From Sphingobium sp. CECT 9361 (lineage in GTDB: Bacteria > Pseudomonadota > Alphaproteobacteria > Sphingomonadales > Sphingomonadaceae), in assembly GCF_918741285.1 (NCBI RefSeq), contig NZ_CAKKNC010000004.1:124001-188000 (forward strand): 64,000 nt of DNA. Reading direction: 5' to 3'. Below the pieces are notes generated by a model. The model was not told the origin of the DNA, did not search any database, and was given only the letters and a program-made list of their open reading frames with translations. This document shows positions 8,540-22,794 of this stretch, piece by piece. Numbering within the stretch: position 1 is the first letter of the stretch; each line of letters opens with the position of its first letter. The translations under genes were made by a program, and so were the position numbers.

Positions 8540-10039
8540 TTATTCAGCCGCCGCTGTACTCAGGCCCAGCTCCGGAACCCCAATCGACCGCCTTCCGCCA
8601 AAATCGGTGCGCGCGACGATGACACCCTGCTTTTCCATATATTCGATCAGCCGCCGCACCCGCCCCGGCGAACTGGTGCCATAAGCCCGCGCCAGCGCAT
8701 CGTCATCGGGGCAAGGTTGCCCGATCAACGCCGCATGTGCGATCAGCAGGAACGGCGCGAGCATATCCTCCGGCAGACGTTCCGCGACGATCAGCGCCTG
8801 TTCGAACCGCACGTCGGCGGGATCGAATATCCCCGCCCGCGCCATGGCGAAGCGACGGCGGAAGACCGGCAGGTCGAGCGGCACTTTGGTAAGGCGGTGC
8901 ATCCGGCATCGCACCGTGAAATCCTGATACAGCACAGCCATGGATTGAAACGCGCTGCCGGGATCGGCCACCATTTCCTCCAGCACGGCAATGATGGCAG
9001 CGTCCGCCACGGCCTGATCGGGCTGCGGTTCGGAAGGACGCTCTGCCGCCGGGGCCGACAGGTCCGGCCCGGAGAGGCTACGTATCAGCTCCTCCGCCGC
9101 GATGGCTTGCGGTTTGGGCTCGGCGCGCGGTGGCGGCGCATCGGTTTCCATTTCGGCAAACAGCATAGCCTGCACCGCGCCGCCCGTGGAAGCGTCGGGC
9201 AACGGCAGCAGGCTGTGCGTGCCCATGCGCGTGCTGGTCTGCACCGGCCCGATTTTTACCGATACCGGGCGGCGACAAATTGCCGGGCCAAGCGCCAGAA
9301 AGCGCCCGCGCTCCAGATCGCGGATCTGTTCCGCCTGCCGCCGCTCCATCCCCAGCAGGTCGGCGGCGCGCGCCATGTCGATGTCCAGAAAGGTGCGGCC
9401 CATCAGGAAGTTGCTGGCTTCTGCCGCCACATTCTTCGCCAGTTTCGCCAGTCGCTGCGTCGCGATCACGCCCGCCAGCCCGCGCTTGCGCCCACGACAC
9501 ATGAGGTTCGTCATCGCCGCCAGCGATACCCGCCGCGCATCCTCCGACACATCGCCCGCTGCCGCCGGTGCGAACATCTGCGCTTCGTCGACGACCACCA
9601 GCACCGGATACCAGAAGTCGCGCGGGGCATCGAACAGGGCATTGAGGAAGATCGCCGCGCATTTCATCTGCGCGTCGATTTCGAGGGATTCCAGGTTCAG
9701 CACGACCGATGCACGATGCTGCCGGATGCGCGCACCCAGCGCCGCAATCTCCCGCTCATTATAGGCGCCGGCGTCGATGGCGACATGATCGAAACTGTCG
9801 GCCAGCGTTACGAAATCGCCTTCCGGGTCGATCACGACCTGCTGCACCAGCCGCGCGCTTTCCTCCAGCAAACGGCGGAGGAGATGCGATTTACCCGATC
9901 CCGAATTGCCCTGCACCAACAGACGCGTGGCGAGCAATTCCTCCACATCCATGCGCACGCTCTGCCCGGCGCTGTCCGTCCCGATTTCGATTCCTGCTGT
10001 CACCGCGCTGCCATGGCCCAAGCCATGCCAGACAGGCAA
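8540..10039 (-). CDS. HerA-like ATPase (DUF87 family ATP-binding protein)
   Basis: Up to 499 residues. Walker A is GNSGSGKSHLL (44-54), followed by VVIDPEGDFVTLA, Walker B VLVVVDEAQMFAP, and VIATQRLAKL, all typical of the HerA/FtsK-like DUF87 clan. The C-terminal third looks like a winged-helix region (YGTSSPGRVRRLIEYMEKQG). HerA proteins are hexameric DNA translocases that usually work with a NurA nuclease in DNA end resection or defence. No nuclease gene is adjacent. The first in-frame start, at 10039, is TTG with no clear ribosome binding site, and a GTG at 10003 is an alternative. The 5' end is divergent from a chemoreceptor gene, 53 bases apart. Confidence 0.8.
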   Translation of the reverse strand: MPVWHGLGHGSAVTAGIEIGTDSAGQSVRMDVEELLATRLLVQGNSGSGKSHLLRRLLEESARLVQQVVIDPEGDFVTLADSFDHVAIDAGAYNEREIAALGARIRQHRASVVLNLESLEIDAQMKCAAIFLNALFDAPRDFWYPVLVVVDEAQMFAPAAAGDVSEDARRVSLAAMTNLMCRGRKRGLAGVIATQRLAKLAKNVAAEASNFLMGRTFLDIDMARAADLLGMERRQAEQIRDLERGRFLALGPAICRRPVSVKIGPVQTSTRMGTHSLLPLPDASTGGAVQAMLFAEMETDAPPPRAEPKPQAIAAEELIRSLSGPDLSAPAAERPSEPQPDQAVADAAIIAVLEEMVADPGSAFQSMAVLYQDFTVRCRMHRLTKVPLDLPVFRRRFAMARAGIFDPADVRFEQALIVAERLPEDMLAPFLLIAHAALIGQPCPDDDALARAYGTSSPGRVRRLIEYMEKQGVIVARTDFGGRRSIGVPELGLSTAAAE

Positions 10040-10092
10040 GAGCGCAATAGATCGTTACGGGCCCGCTCATCAATTCTAAACGACTGAACACT

Positions 10093-12027
10093 ATGCCTTG
10101 CTGGACTATGACGCGCACAATTTCATCCTGGCATTCCTGGACCGACACTATCCTGCGACGACCGGGGATCGCCCGCTGGCTCGGGCATCCGTTGGCAAGC
10201 ACACTTGTCCCGTTGATATCTCTGGTCGCTGTGCTGGTTTCCAGTGCGATTCTGGTTATCGGTTTGCTGACCGGGCAGATGGACCGCAACAACGCCAGAT
10301 ATATGGAACGCATGGTTATGGGTGCGGTCCAGCGGGAGCAGTGTTCCACACTCGACTCCGTATCGGCGGCCGGTCGCTGGGATGACGCGGCACGGGCAGT
10401 CTATAATCCCAAAGGCTTCGATACCCGTTGGGCCGACACGAATTTCGTATATCACGACCTGCATAGCTTCGTGGTCGATGCGGAAGGCAACACATTGTGG
10501 TCACGCCGATCCGAGCAGCAGAATGACGCGCAGCCGCTACGCCCGTTGCGTATGGAAGCTCCCGACGCACTGGCTCATCTGCTGGCGGTATTGCCCCGAA
10601 GCACGCGGGAAGCCCAGAAAATGCTGCAGGGCAAAGCCATCATGGCGAAATTCGAAGGGCGTCCAGCGGTGGTCGCCGGCATGGCTATCATCCCCTGGAA
10701 ACGCACCGACATGCCGCTTCCCAAGGAGCCGCGCCATCTCATCGTGATCGAAGAGCTCAAGCAGCCCGTAGTGGAAAAGCTGGGCGCCATTCACGGCCTG
10801 GTATCCGTTCGCTGGGCCAATGGCGCGGGACAACCGGACTGGCAGCATATCGACGTCAAAGGGCCGCATGGCGCGGTTCTGGGGCGCATCGAGTGGCCGC
10901 ATCGCAAGGCTGGATGGTCGGCATTGTCCGATATTGCAGCGGTGGCAATATCTGCCGGTCTCCTCAGCCTGCTGCTTTCGGCCTGGCTGTTGCGCCAGCT
11001 TTATCGGGGGAACGTCGCCCTGCGCGCGGAAAGCGCGACAGCGCTTGCCTCGGCGGAGATAGCCAGAGCAGCCGTGGCGGACGCGGAAACAGCGTTGCTG
11101 CAGGCGGAGACAGCCCGCACACAAATGGCCGATGGTGCCAGACAGCAAGCAGCGGAACAGCAACGGCATCAAGAAGAGTTGCGCGGCCATGGTCGCGATA
11201 TTGCCTGCGCTCTCGAACAAACAATGGCGATACTGGTGACGCAATTGCTTGAAACCGCCACCGACCTGGAGCGGGATGCCGATCAGACAATGGACTGCAT
11301 CAGCGCTCAGCAGAAGCAGGCCGACATCGTGATCGACCGATCGCGCGAGTCGACGCAGGCCGCGCGCGCCATCGCGACAACCATCGACGAACTGACGCAT
11401 TCGATCACCGACATCAGCCGTGCTACCGAACAGATTTGCAGTGCGGCGGACAGTGCCAATCGCCAGTCCGCCGCCGCGCGCGACGCGAATGACAATTTGC
11501 TGCGCCATGTCGGGTCCATCAATGACGCCGCGAATCTGATCGCCGAAATCACCGGTCAAACCAACTTGCTGGCCCTTAATGCGACGATAGAAGCCGCGCG
11601 TGCCGGCGATGCGGGTCGCGGTTTCGTGGTTGTTGCCAATGAAGTGAAGGCTTTGGCGAGCCAGACCGCGCAAACGACGCGCGATATTCACGATCGCGTG
11701 GCGGGCGTCGAAAGTGCGGCGGCGGTAACGGTGGAGCTGGTCGGTTCGGTGGATGCGACGCTCAGCAAGCTGATCCAATCGATCGCGGGCGCCTCATCGG
11801 CCATGCAACAGCAACTGTCCGCGGCAACGGACATACAGCGGACCTCGCATGGCGTTGCCATGCACGCGCATGTCGCGGATCAGGCCGTAGAAGCCATAAC
11901 GCAGTCGTTGGACGAAGTTGCCACCGCAGCGCAGCGCACACGGCACAATGGATCGGTGGTGCGGGAGCGCGCGGAAAATCTGCAGCAGGAATTCGCACGT
12001 CTCATCAATGCATTGAAGGCCGCCTGA
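10093..12027 (+). CDS. Methyl-accepting chemotaxis protein with a CHASE4-like sensor domain
   Basis: 644 residues. TM1 is at about 34-56. A periplasmic domain of some 215 residues ([15 protein letters not shown] ... [17 protein letters not shown]) resembles CHASE4, and TM2 follows at about 278-298. A long alanine- and glutamate-rich coiled coil comes next, then the signalling domain. The hairpin tip contains [20 protein letters not shown] and [15 protein letters not shown] (about 485-520), which bind CheA/CheW in this family. I see no HAMP domain: TM2 leads straight into coiled coil. There is no C-terminal receptor-tether pentapeptide (it ends INALKAA), and no che genes are nearby. ATGs at 10093 and 10108 are both possible starts. 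The ligand is unknown. Confidence 0.88.
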   Translation: MPCWTMTRTISSWHSWTDTILRRPGIARWLGHPLASTLVPLISLVAVLVSSAILVIGLLTGQMDRNNARYMERMVMGAVQREQCSTLDSVSAAGRWDDAARAVYNPKGFDTRWADTNFVYHDLHSFVVDAEGNTLWSRRSEQQNDAQPLRPLRMEAPDALAHLLAVLPRSTREAQKMLQGKAIMAKFEGRPAVVAGMAIIPWKRTDMPLPKEPRHLIVIEELKQPVVEKLGAIHGLVSVRWANGAGQPDWQHIDVKGPHGAVLGRIEWPHRKAGWSALSDIAAVAISAGLLSLLLSAWLLRQLYRGNVALRAESATALASAEIARAAVADAETALLQAETARTQMADGARQQAAEQQRHQEELRGHGRDIACALEQTMAILVTQLLETATDLERDADQTMDCISAQQKQADIVIDRSRESTQAARAIATTIDELTHSITDISRATEQICSAADSANRQSAAARDANDNLLRHVGSINDAANLIAEITGQTNLLALNATIEAARAGDAGRGFVVVANEVKALASQTAQTTRDIHDRVAGVESAAAVTVELVGSVDATLSKLIQSIAGASSAMQQQLSAATDIQRTSHGVAMHAHVADQAVEAITQSLDEVATAAQRTRHNGSVVRERAENLQQEFARLINALKAA

Positions 12028-12104
12028 ACCCCGTTATCGGAGCAACCCCGACGCCTTGGCTGCAAAATTGTTGACCGCGTCTCTGTTGCAATGCAGCATG
12101 AGGC

Positions 12105-14789
<2,685 letters not shown>

Positions 14790-15228
14790 GCGACACTACC
14801 GCCGGGGAAGCCCAGAGCGGTTGCAGTCATACCGCCCTGGACCCCGGTTCGTATCGACAGACATGTCGCGACGACCGATTACCGAACGCATCCAAAAGAA
14901 GACGTCCGGAACTGTGTCAGTATTCTCGACAGGTCCAATAAATGAACTGTCGCGATGAAGCGACGCCGGATAATTATCGGGCAATGCACTTCGCACTGGC
15001 AAAGCGATCAATGCATCAGGTCACCGATGCGTTGCTCGGCTCGTCGCGGAAATTGGCCGGAGAGGCCGATTGTTATCGTAAGGCAACGGTTTTACACTAT
15101 CGAATGTGCAAATATTCGGCGCAGTCCATCGCCCGGTGGACCGTTAAGCACATTAAATATTGTTCACGACCAATTCAACCGCAGGGCGTTACGAAGGTAG
15201 ATAACATACCCGAAAAAGGAGAAGGCCC
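14790..15228. other. Gene-free interval of 439 bases between ppc and a lipoprotein gene
   Basis: Base composition is visibly lower in GC than the flanking genes, with AT-rich stretches such as ACATTAAATATTGTT near 15150. I find no credible coding frame, tRNA or strong terminator. A small hairpin (GTCGC-loop-GCGAC) lies at 14949-14964. The last 15 bases hold the ribosome binding site of the next gene. The interval could hold the promoter of the lipoprotein pair or a decayed gene. Confidence 0.6.
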
Positions 15229-15906
15229 ATGGCTTTCCGTTTGCCCCGTTCGATGCCCCGTTCGATGTTTATTGGCCTGGCGTCACTCCTCGCGCTGGGC
15301 GGCTGCGCCTATGACGATGGCTACGGCTATGGCGGCATGTCCGTCGGCACAGGCTATGCCGGGGATTATTATGGCCCCGCCAGCTATGGTCCGGGCGGCT
15401 ATGGCAACGCCGGCTATGGCGGCTGGTACAATGATTTCTATTATCCCGGCACAGGCTATTATGTGTTCGACCGTGGCGGACGCCGCCATCGCTGGAACGA
15501 TGGCCAGAGGTCCTATTGGGAAGGGCGGCGGGCGCAGTATCGCGGTCGCGGCTATGTGCGGGACCGCAACGGCGACGGTCGTCCCGATGCAGGGCGCGGA
15601 CCGGGCTATCACCGCGGGCGGGATTATGTGCGGGATAGAAACGGCGACGGTCGCCCCGATCCGCGCGGCTATGCGCGGCCTGACCGTCGGCCCGATGGGC
15701 AGCCCGGTCGCCCGGTCGACGGTCGCCGCTATGGACGCCCCGACGGCGGGCCGGATCGGTCCGGCTATCGCCAGCGCGGACCGGATATGCGCGGCGCGCC
15801 GGGCGCCAGCAGCGGCCAGGGCGTTCGTGTAGAACGCGCGCGTCCTGCACCGCAGGGCCCGCGCGCGCAGGGCCGCGAAGCCGCCCCCCGGACGCAGCCG
15901 GAATAA
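15229..15906 (+). CDS. Gly/Tyr/Arg-rich lipoprotein with two EF-hand-like loops
   Basis: 225 residues. AAGGAGAAGG lies just upstream of the ATG. A lipoprotein signal ends in the lipobox LALGGC with Cys26. The mature protein starts with tyrosine-glycine repeats (about 28-75), then a short conserved-looking segment (GYYVFDRGGRRHRWNDGQRS). Two copies of DRNGDGRPD follow at 112-120 and 136-144, exactly 24 residues apart, fitting the D-x-N-x-D-G calcium loop pattern. The remaining third is rich in Arg, Pro, Gly and Asp. The stop overlaps the start of the next lipoprotein gene (TAATG), so the two are translationally coupled. Likely attached to the outer membrane; function unknown. Confidence 0.8.
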   Translation: MAFRLPRSMPRSMFIGLASLLALGGCAYDDGYGYGGMSVGTGYAGDYYGPASYGPGGYGNAGYGGWYNDFYYPGTGYYVFDRGGRRHRWNDGQRSYWEGRRAQYRGRGYVRDRNGDGRPDAGRGPGYHRGRDYVRDRNGDGRPDPRGYARPDRRPDGQPGRPVDGRRYGRPDGGPDRSGYRQRGPDMRGAPGASSGQGVRVERARPAPQGPRAQGREAAPRTQPE

Positions 15907-16544
15907 TGCCTGTGTCGCGGGGAAGCATCGTTGTCCTGCTGACTCTGGTGGGACTGGCGGCTTGCGCGCCGCAGGAACGCAAGACGCTGGACGATGTCGC
16001 CAACGGCGCGAACGTGACCGAAGTTGGCGAGCAAGTCGAGCAGCAGGCGCTGACGGTCATGGAACCGCTCAAGCCGCCTGCGCCCGGCACGCCCGGCGGC
16101 CTTCCCGTCGATCCCGAGCCCATCGTCGAAGGCACAATCGATCCGGCGAGCGCGCAGGGTGCGGGGCAACTCGTGCAAGGCTATTATGCGCTGCTGGAAG
16201 AAAAACGCTTCGCCGACGCGCAGGATCTGTGGCGCGACGGCACGCCCCATGGCGATGAAGACCCCAAGGTCTTTGCCGGGCGGTTCGATCAATTCAGTGA
16301 AATTCACGCCAATATCGGCGCGCCGGGCGACCCTGAAGGGGCGGCAGGATCGCTCTATGTTGCCGTGCCGGTGCAAATCTATGCGCGGGTCCGTGCCACT
16401 GGCAAACCCTATTATGCCCTGCGGCTCGTTACGCTGAAGCGCGTCAACGATGTGCCGGGATCGACCGCCGAGCAACGCCGCTGGCATATCGAAAACATAG
16501 GGGCCTGGTCCAATATGGAACAGGCCCCCGTTAAAACGCAGTAG
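15906..16544 (+). CDS. Lipoprotein of unknown function, coupled to the preceding gene
   Basis: 212 residues, beginning inside the stop codon of the upstream gene (TAATG). The signal peptide ends in lipobox LAAC with Cys20. A low-complexity Pro/Gly linker (about 58-80) leads to a folded region (about 90-205) with QLVQGYYALLEEKRFADAQDLW, a pattern seen in NTF2-like or TPR-like helical folds, and ends in HIENIGAW. The coupling suggests the two lipoproteins act together. The 3' end converges on a cyclophilin gene, and an inverted repeat (GTGAAGG/CCTTCAC) at the junction may form a weak terminator. Confidence 0.75.
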   Translation: MPVSRGSIVVLLTLVGLAACAPQERKTLDDVANGANVTEVGEQVEQQALTVMEPLKPPAPGTPGGLPVDPEPIVEGTIDPASAQGAGQLVQGYYALLEEKRFADAQDLWRDGTPHGDEDPKVFAGRFDQFSEIHANIGAPGDPEGAAGSLYVAVPVQIYARVRATGKPYYALRLVTLKRVNDVPGSTAEQRRWHIENIGAWSNMEQAPVKTQ

Positions 16545-16562
16545 TAGATCGGAACGTGAAGG

Positions 16563-17015
16563 TCAGGCGACGCTGGCCTTCACGATCTTGCCAGGGGTGC
16601 GAGGCGGTTCGCCCTTGGGCAGCGCATCGACATTGTCCATGCCTTCGGTCACTTCGCCCCAGACGGTGTACTGGCCGTCAAGGAAGGTCGCATCGTCGAA
16701 GCAGATGAAGAACTGGCTGTTCGCGCTGTTCGGATTGGACGACCGCGCCATCGAGCACACGCCGCGCACATGCTTTTCCCGGCTGAATTCCGCCTTGATG
16801 TCAGGCAGCTTCGATCCGCCCATGCCGGTGCCGGTCGGATCGCCGCCCTGCGCCATGAAGCCGGGGATCACGCGATGGAACACAACGCCATCGTAGAAGC
16901 CTTCCTTGGCCAGCGTCGTGATGCGCTCGACATGGCCGGGGGCCAGATCGGGGCGCAGCTTGATGACGACATCGCCGGTATCGAGGGTAAGGGTAAGGGT
17001 TTCGTCCGCCATCAT
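16563..17015 (-). CDS. ppiB: Cyclophilin-type peptidyl-prolyl cis-trans isomerase
   Basis: 150 residues without a signal peptide, so cytoplasmic. It catalyses proline isomerisation during protein folding. Cyclophilin signatures include FYDGVVFHRVIPGFMAQGGD (catalytic Arg in FHRV), a GxGGS segment, and SQFFICFDDATFLDGQYTVW. AAAAGGA precedes the ATG. A second ATG directly follows, so the start could be 17012. It is divergent from mgtE. Assigning it to the PpiB branch rather than another cyclophilin is an inference from size and lack of export signal. Confidence 0.92.
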   Translation of the reverse strand: MMADETLTLTLDTGDVVIKLRPDLAPGHVERITTLAKEGFYDGVVFHRVIPGFMAQGGDPTGTGMGGSKLPDIKAEFSREKHVRGVCSMARSSNPNSANSQFFICFDDATFLDGQYTVWGEVTEGMDNVDALPKGEPPRTPGKIVKASVA

Positions 17016-17170
17016 GCATCCTTTTCATGCCGTTTGAATTGAGGCCCATATAGGCGCTCGCACGAATGATGAAAGGTGCGGCGTTCGCACGTTTGCAGTC
17101 CTTGCAATTATATTGTGCATCAGCGAAAGACTGCCCATGACCCAGGATGACGACAGCGAAGGAGGCGGCG

Positions 17171-18589
17171 ATGAGCGACAATGGCGCAATCGATCATACC
17201 GTCGATCCGGAGATCGTCGAAGCCGTTGAGTCGCGGCATGACGAGGACGACCGGCTGAAACCCAGCTTCGTCCGTGCCGTTCTGGATGCTGTCGAAGAAG
17301 GCGATGCGGACGCCGCGCGTGACCTCGTATCGCCGCTCCATCCTGCGGACATTGCCGACCTTCTCGAACTGACGCCCGGCGACCGCCGCGCGGATGTGGC
17401 GGCCGCACTGGGCGATCTCGTCGGTGCCGAAGTGCTTTCCGAACTCAACGACTGGGTCCGCGACGACCTGATCGACGTATTGCGCCCTGAGCAGGTCGCC
17501 GAATTTGCGCGCGAACTCGATACCGACGATGCCGTCGCCATCATCGAGGACATGGAAGAGGCCGACCAGCAGGCCGTCCTCGAAGCGATGGACCCCGAAG
17601 ACCGCGCCGCCATCGAAAGCGCGCTGTCCTACCCCGAGGAATCCGCCGGACGCCTGATGCAGCGCGATCTGGTCGCGGTGCCGGAGCATATGACGGTGGG
17701 CCAGGTCATCGACTATCTGCGCGACTTTGGCGACTTGACCAGCGACTTCTGGGAAATTTTCGTAGTCGATCCCGCGCATAAGCCGATCGGCACTTGCCAG
17801 TTGAGCTGGATCCTCACCTGCCCGCGCAGCATCCCGATGGCGGACCTGATGAAGCGCGAACAGACGCTGATCCCCGTCGACATGGATCAGGAAGAAGTTG
17901 CGCTCCGCTTCCAGAAATATGCGCTCATCTCCGCCGCCGTGGTCGATCATGACGGTCGGCTGGTCGGGATGATCACCGTCGATGACATTCTGCACATCGT
18001 TCAGGAAGAAGCGGGCGAGGATATCCTCCGCCTGTCGGGTGCCGGCGAAGGCGACATCAACCAGCCGATCCTGATGACGGTTCGCACCCGCCTGACATGG
18101 CTGGTGGTGAACCTCGGCACGGCCACGATAGCGGCTTCGGTGGTCGGCTTATTCGAAGACACCATCGCCAAATTCGCCCTGCTTGCGGCGCTGATGGGCA
18201 TCGTGTCGGGCATGGGCGGCAACGCTGGCACACAAACGCTGGCCGTGGTCGTCCGCGCGCTTGCAACGAATCAGCTTACCAGTTCCAACACCGTCCGCAT
18301 GATCGGGCGCGAGTTTCGGATCGCGGCGACCAATGGCGCGACTCTGGGCGTGCTTATCGGGATAGGCTCCTATTTCCTGTATGGCCGCGCGAACCTTTCG
18401 CTGGTGTTCGGACTGGCGATCCTGAGCAACAATATGGTCGCGGGGCTAGCCGGGGTACTGATCCCGATCACGCTGGAACGGCACGATGTCGATCCGGCGA
18501 TATCCTCCGCCGTGTTCGTCACCATGGCGACCGATTGCCTGGGCTTCTTTGCGTTTCTGGGCCTGGCGACCTTGTTCAACCTGCACTGA
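17171..18589 (+). CDS. mgtE: Magnesium transporter MgtE
   Basis: 472 residues from the ATG at 17171, chosen because AAGGAGG lies 5-7 bases upstream; an ATG at 17147 in the same frame lacks such a site. The order is an MgtE N-terminal superhelical domain (about 35-130), a pair of CBS domains (about 135-260), and five C-terminal membrane helices (about 290-470). The conserved GMGGNAGTQTLAV segment of the pore is present. Acidic N-terminal residues bind Mg2+ and gate the channel in known homologues. No magnesium riboswitch is evident in the 155-base divergent region. DUF1489 follows after 17 bases. Confidence 0.95.
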   Translation: MSDNGAIDHTVDPEIVEAVESRHDEDDRLKPSFVRAVLDAVEEGDADAARDLVSPLHPADIADLLELTPGDRRADVAAALGDLVGAEVLSELNDWVRDDLIDVLRPEQVAEFARELDTDDAVAIIEDMEEADQQAVLEAMDPEDRAAIESALSYPEESAGRLMQRDLVAVPEHMTVGQVIDYLRDFGDLTSDFWEIFVVDPAHKPIGTCQLSWILTCPRSIPMADLMKREQTLIPVDMDQEEVALRFQKYALISAAVVDHDGRLVGMITVDDILHIVQEEAGEDILRLSGAGEGDINQPILMTVRTRLTWLVVNLGTATIAASVVGLFEDTIAKFALLAALMGIVSGMGGNAGTQTLAVVVRALATNQLTSSNTVRMIGREFRIAATNGATLGVLIGIGSYFLYGRANLSLVFGLAILSNNMVAGLAGVLIPITLERHDVDPAISSAVFVTMATDCLGFFAFLGLATLFNLH

Positions 18590-18606
18590 TTGCCGACATA
18601 GGCATC

Positions 18607-19008
18607 ATGCCCCTGCACATGACCAAGATCGCTTTCATGAGCGAAAGCCCCGATACGTTGCGGGCATGGCTGGAATCGCATGACGGACAGGGCGAGGCGC
18701 GGCTGACCACCCGCTACCTGCCCAAGCGGGTGGCGGAGATGACCGGCGGATCGCTCTACTGGATACACAGCCACATCATCGTCGGGCGCAGTCCGATCAT
18801 CGGCTTTGCACCGACGCCGGAGGGGCGCCACTGGATACGCCTCGAACCGCGACTGATCCCGGTCGAGGCACGACCCAAGCGCGCGCATCAAGGCTGGCGC
18901 TATCTGGAGGGTAAGGACACGCCCGCCGATCTGGGCGGCGACGCGGTGGGCGTGGACATCATGCCGCCTGCGATGCTGAGCGAACTGGCGCGGCTTGGGC
19001 TGGTGTAG
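18607..19008 (+). CDS. DUF1489 family protein
   Basis: 133 residues from the ATG at 18607. It keeps the family landmarks: MPLHMTKIAF, LPKRVAEMTGGSLYWIHSHI, and RPKRAHQGWRYLEGKDTPADL. This domain is widespread in alphaproteobacteria and has no established function. It starts 17 bases after mgtE and may share its transcript. A later ATG at 18619 is also possible. The 3' end converges on a lipoprotein gene with 2 bases between the stops. Confidence 0.85.
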   Translation: MPLHMTKIAFMSESPDTLRAWLESHDGQGEARLTTRYLPKRVAEMTGGSLYWIHSHIIVGRSPIIGFAPTPEGRHWIRLEPRLIPVEARPKRAHQGWRYLEGKDTPADLGGDAVGVDIMPPAMLSELARLGLV

Positions 19009-19010
19009 CC

Positions 19011-19529
19011 CTACCCCGCGATCAACTGCACGAACCCGCTCGACACCCATCCGCTCTCGCACGGACCGTCATAGGGCTGTTTGCGATCCACCGGTGACGA
19101 CACCCCGCAATCGAGCGCGACCGGCTCAACAACATTGCCGTCCGCCCCCGGCACCGGCGGCGGCGTGACCGGCACGACGACCACACCCAGCCACCGCTGA
19201 TCGATACTGCGCGAACAGATGTGCACCCGCGCGCCGTTCGTCAGTTGCGCCGTCGCCTTCGCATCCTGGAACGGCGCAGCGCGCATCGCCAGCGTCCCTC
19301 CATTCGCCACACCGCGCACCACGCCCAGCGCGCCGCACGCATCCAAACGCGGCCCATCCTCGCCGATGGTCACTGCGCGCGCCAGCGTGGACTCCATCCG
19401 CGTCTCGGTCATCGCTTCGCGCGGGGCGCCGGCGATGGAGCTGTTGGGCAATTCGTCGGCCACTTCCCGGCTGTCGGAACAGCCCGTCAGGAGAAGGGGA
19501 ACGCAGATCGATAGCAGAACACATTTCAT
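19011..19529 (-). CDS. Lipoprotein with a possible SH3-like domain
   Basis: 172 residues. A signal peptide ends in lipobox LLTGC with Cys17. The central region (VRGVANGGTLAMRAAPFQDAKATAQLTNGARVHICS) looks like a bacterial SH3 fold: an RAAPF step followed by a turn-rich strand pattern and a closing ...GWVSSGFVQL. Five cysteines in the mature protein suggest disulfides. A peptidoglycan-associated role would fit but is inferred only from the fold. The start is divergent from gyrB, 82 bases away. Confidence 0.7.
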   Translation of the reverse strand: MKCVLLSICVPLLLTGCSDSREVADELPNSSIAGAPREAMTETRMESTLARAVTIGEDGPRLDACGALGVVRGVANGGTLAMRAAPFQDAKATAQLTNGARVHICSRSIDQRWLGVVVVPVTPPPVPGADGNVVEPVALDCGVSSPVDRKQPYDGPCESGWVSSGFVQLIAG

Positions 19530-19580
19530 GGAACCGACCCTAGACTATCCACCCTGCCCCTACACCTGTTTTTCCTTTAG

Positions 19581-19604
19581 TTTCGCTGCATCTCAACCTA
19601 TATG
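19581..19604 (+). promoter_or_regulatory. Candidate gyrB promoter placed directly before the start codon
   Basis: TTTAGT ends just before a spacer of 17 bases that leads to TATATG (19599-19604). The gyrB ATG is at 19612, where transcription itself would be expected to begin. No good Shine-Dalgarno sequence is present. The match is by eye, and the -35 element is weak. Confidence 0.3.
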
Positions 19605-19605
19605 A

Positions 19606-22107
<2,502 letters not shown>

Positions 22108-22113
22108 TCTGTG

Positions 22114-22153
22114 AACGTGGCGGGGCGCCTATAACGCGCTCTGCCACGTTTTG
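22114..22153. terminator. Possible terminator between gyrB and the convergent DUF2585 gene
   Basis: AACGTGGC (22114-22121) and GCCACGTT (22143-22150) form an inverted repeat followed by TTT on the plus strand. It overlaps the end of the DUF2585 coding sequence. The long loop and short T-run make it weak. Confidence 0.4.
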
Positions 22154-22719
22154 ATGGCTTCGATGGGCCAGGCCAGCATCACGACATTCAGCGTCAAGTT
22201 ATCGCGGATCGCCCAAAGCGCGATCAGTTCGAACGCCATTCCGACCGTCACCGTTACCCACACCGGCACACGTCGCGCAAACGCAAAGCCCAGCGCCATC
22301 CACGCGACATCGGCGACGGAATTGATGACGCTGTCGCCTGTATAGCCCAGCGCAATCGTCGCTTCGCGATAGCGGTTGATGATGATCGGCGAATTTTCCA
22401 GCATTTCCCACGCAGCCTCGATCGCGACCGCCAGCACCAGCCGGTCGCCCGGCGGGCGGGAACGTATTACCAGCCAGCCAAGACCGTAAAACAGGAAGCC
22501 ATGAATGATATGGCTGAGCGTATACCAGTCCGCGATATGCTGACTGTTCCCCGAATCCAGGGCCGGATGCCACATATCGACATAGCCGCAGGTACAGATC
22601 GCGTTGCGCCCCATCGATAATTCGAACAGCGCCGTCGCCGCTAATATGCCCAGCACGATGAACCAGTGAACCGGCCGAATGTCGCGTAGCGACGGGCCCC
22701 CATAAGGATTGGCGCGCAT
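22129..22719 (-). CDS. DUF2585 (UPF0314) family membrane protein
   Basis: 196 residues from the second of two adjacent ATGs (22719), which has GGGGG at a workable distance; starts at 22722 or 22758 are possible. About five membrane helices are visible, with the family-specific region [20 protein letters not shown], then [30 protein letters not shown] and [14 protein letters not shown]. The acidic, histidine and asparagine residues inside the membrane part are conserved in this alphaproteobacterial family. The function is not established. Confidence 0.85.
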   Translation of the reverse strand: MRANPYGGPSLRDIRPVHWFIVLGILAATALFELSMGRNAICTCGYVDMWHPALDSGNSQHIADWYTLSHIIHGFLFYGLGWLVIRSRPPGDRLVLAVAIEAAWEMLENSPIIINRYREATIALGYTGDSVINSVADVAWMALGFAFARRVPVWVTVTVGMAFELIALWAIRDNLTLNVVMLAWPIEAIKTWQSAL

Positions 22720-22794
22720 CATACCCCCGTTTTTTTCACAGCAATTGCGACCGACCATGAACGGGGTGCGCCATTTGCACTAGCCAAAAAGGGT

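Noticed and set aside
15140..15160. CtrA-type site (TTAA-N7-TTAA) upstream of the lipoprotein pair
   Set aside because: The two TTAA units are 5 bases apart, not 7.
14942..15832. Frame of 296 codons across the ppc-lipoprotein gap
   Set aside because: Most of it overlaps the lipoprotein gene in another frame and consists of Ala/Met/Gly repeats mirroring that gene; the part in the gap has no coding character.
17016..17170. Magnesium riboswitch (M-box) before mgtE
   Set aside because: The divergent region is only 155 bases and shows none of the conserved M-box segments.
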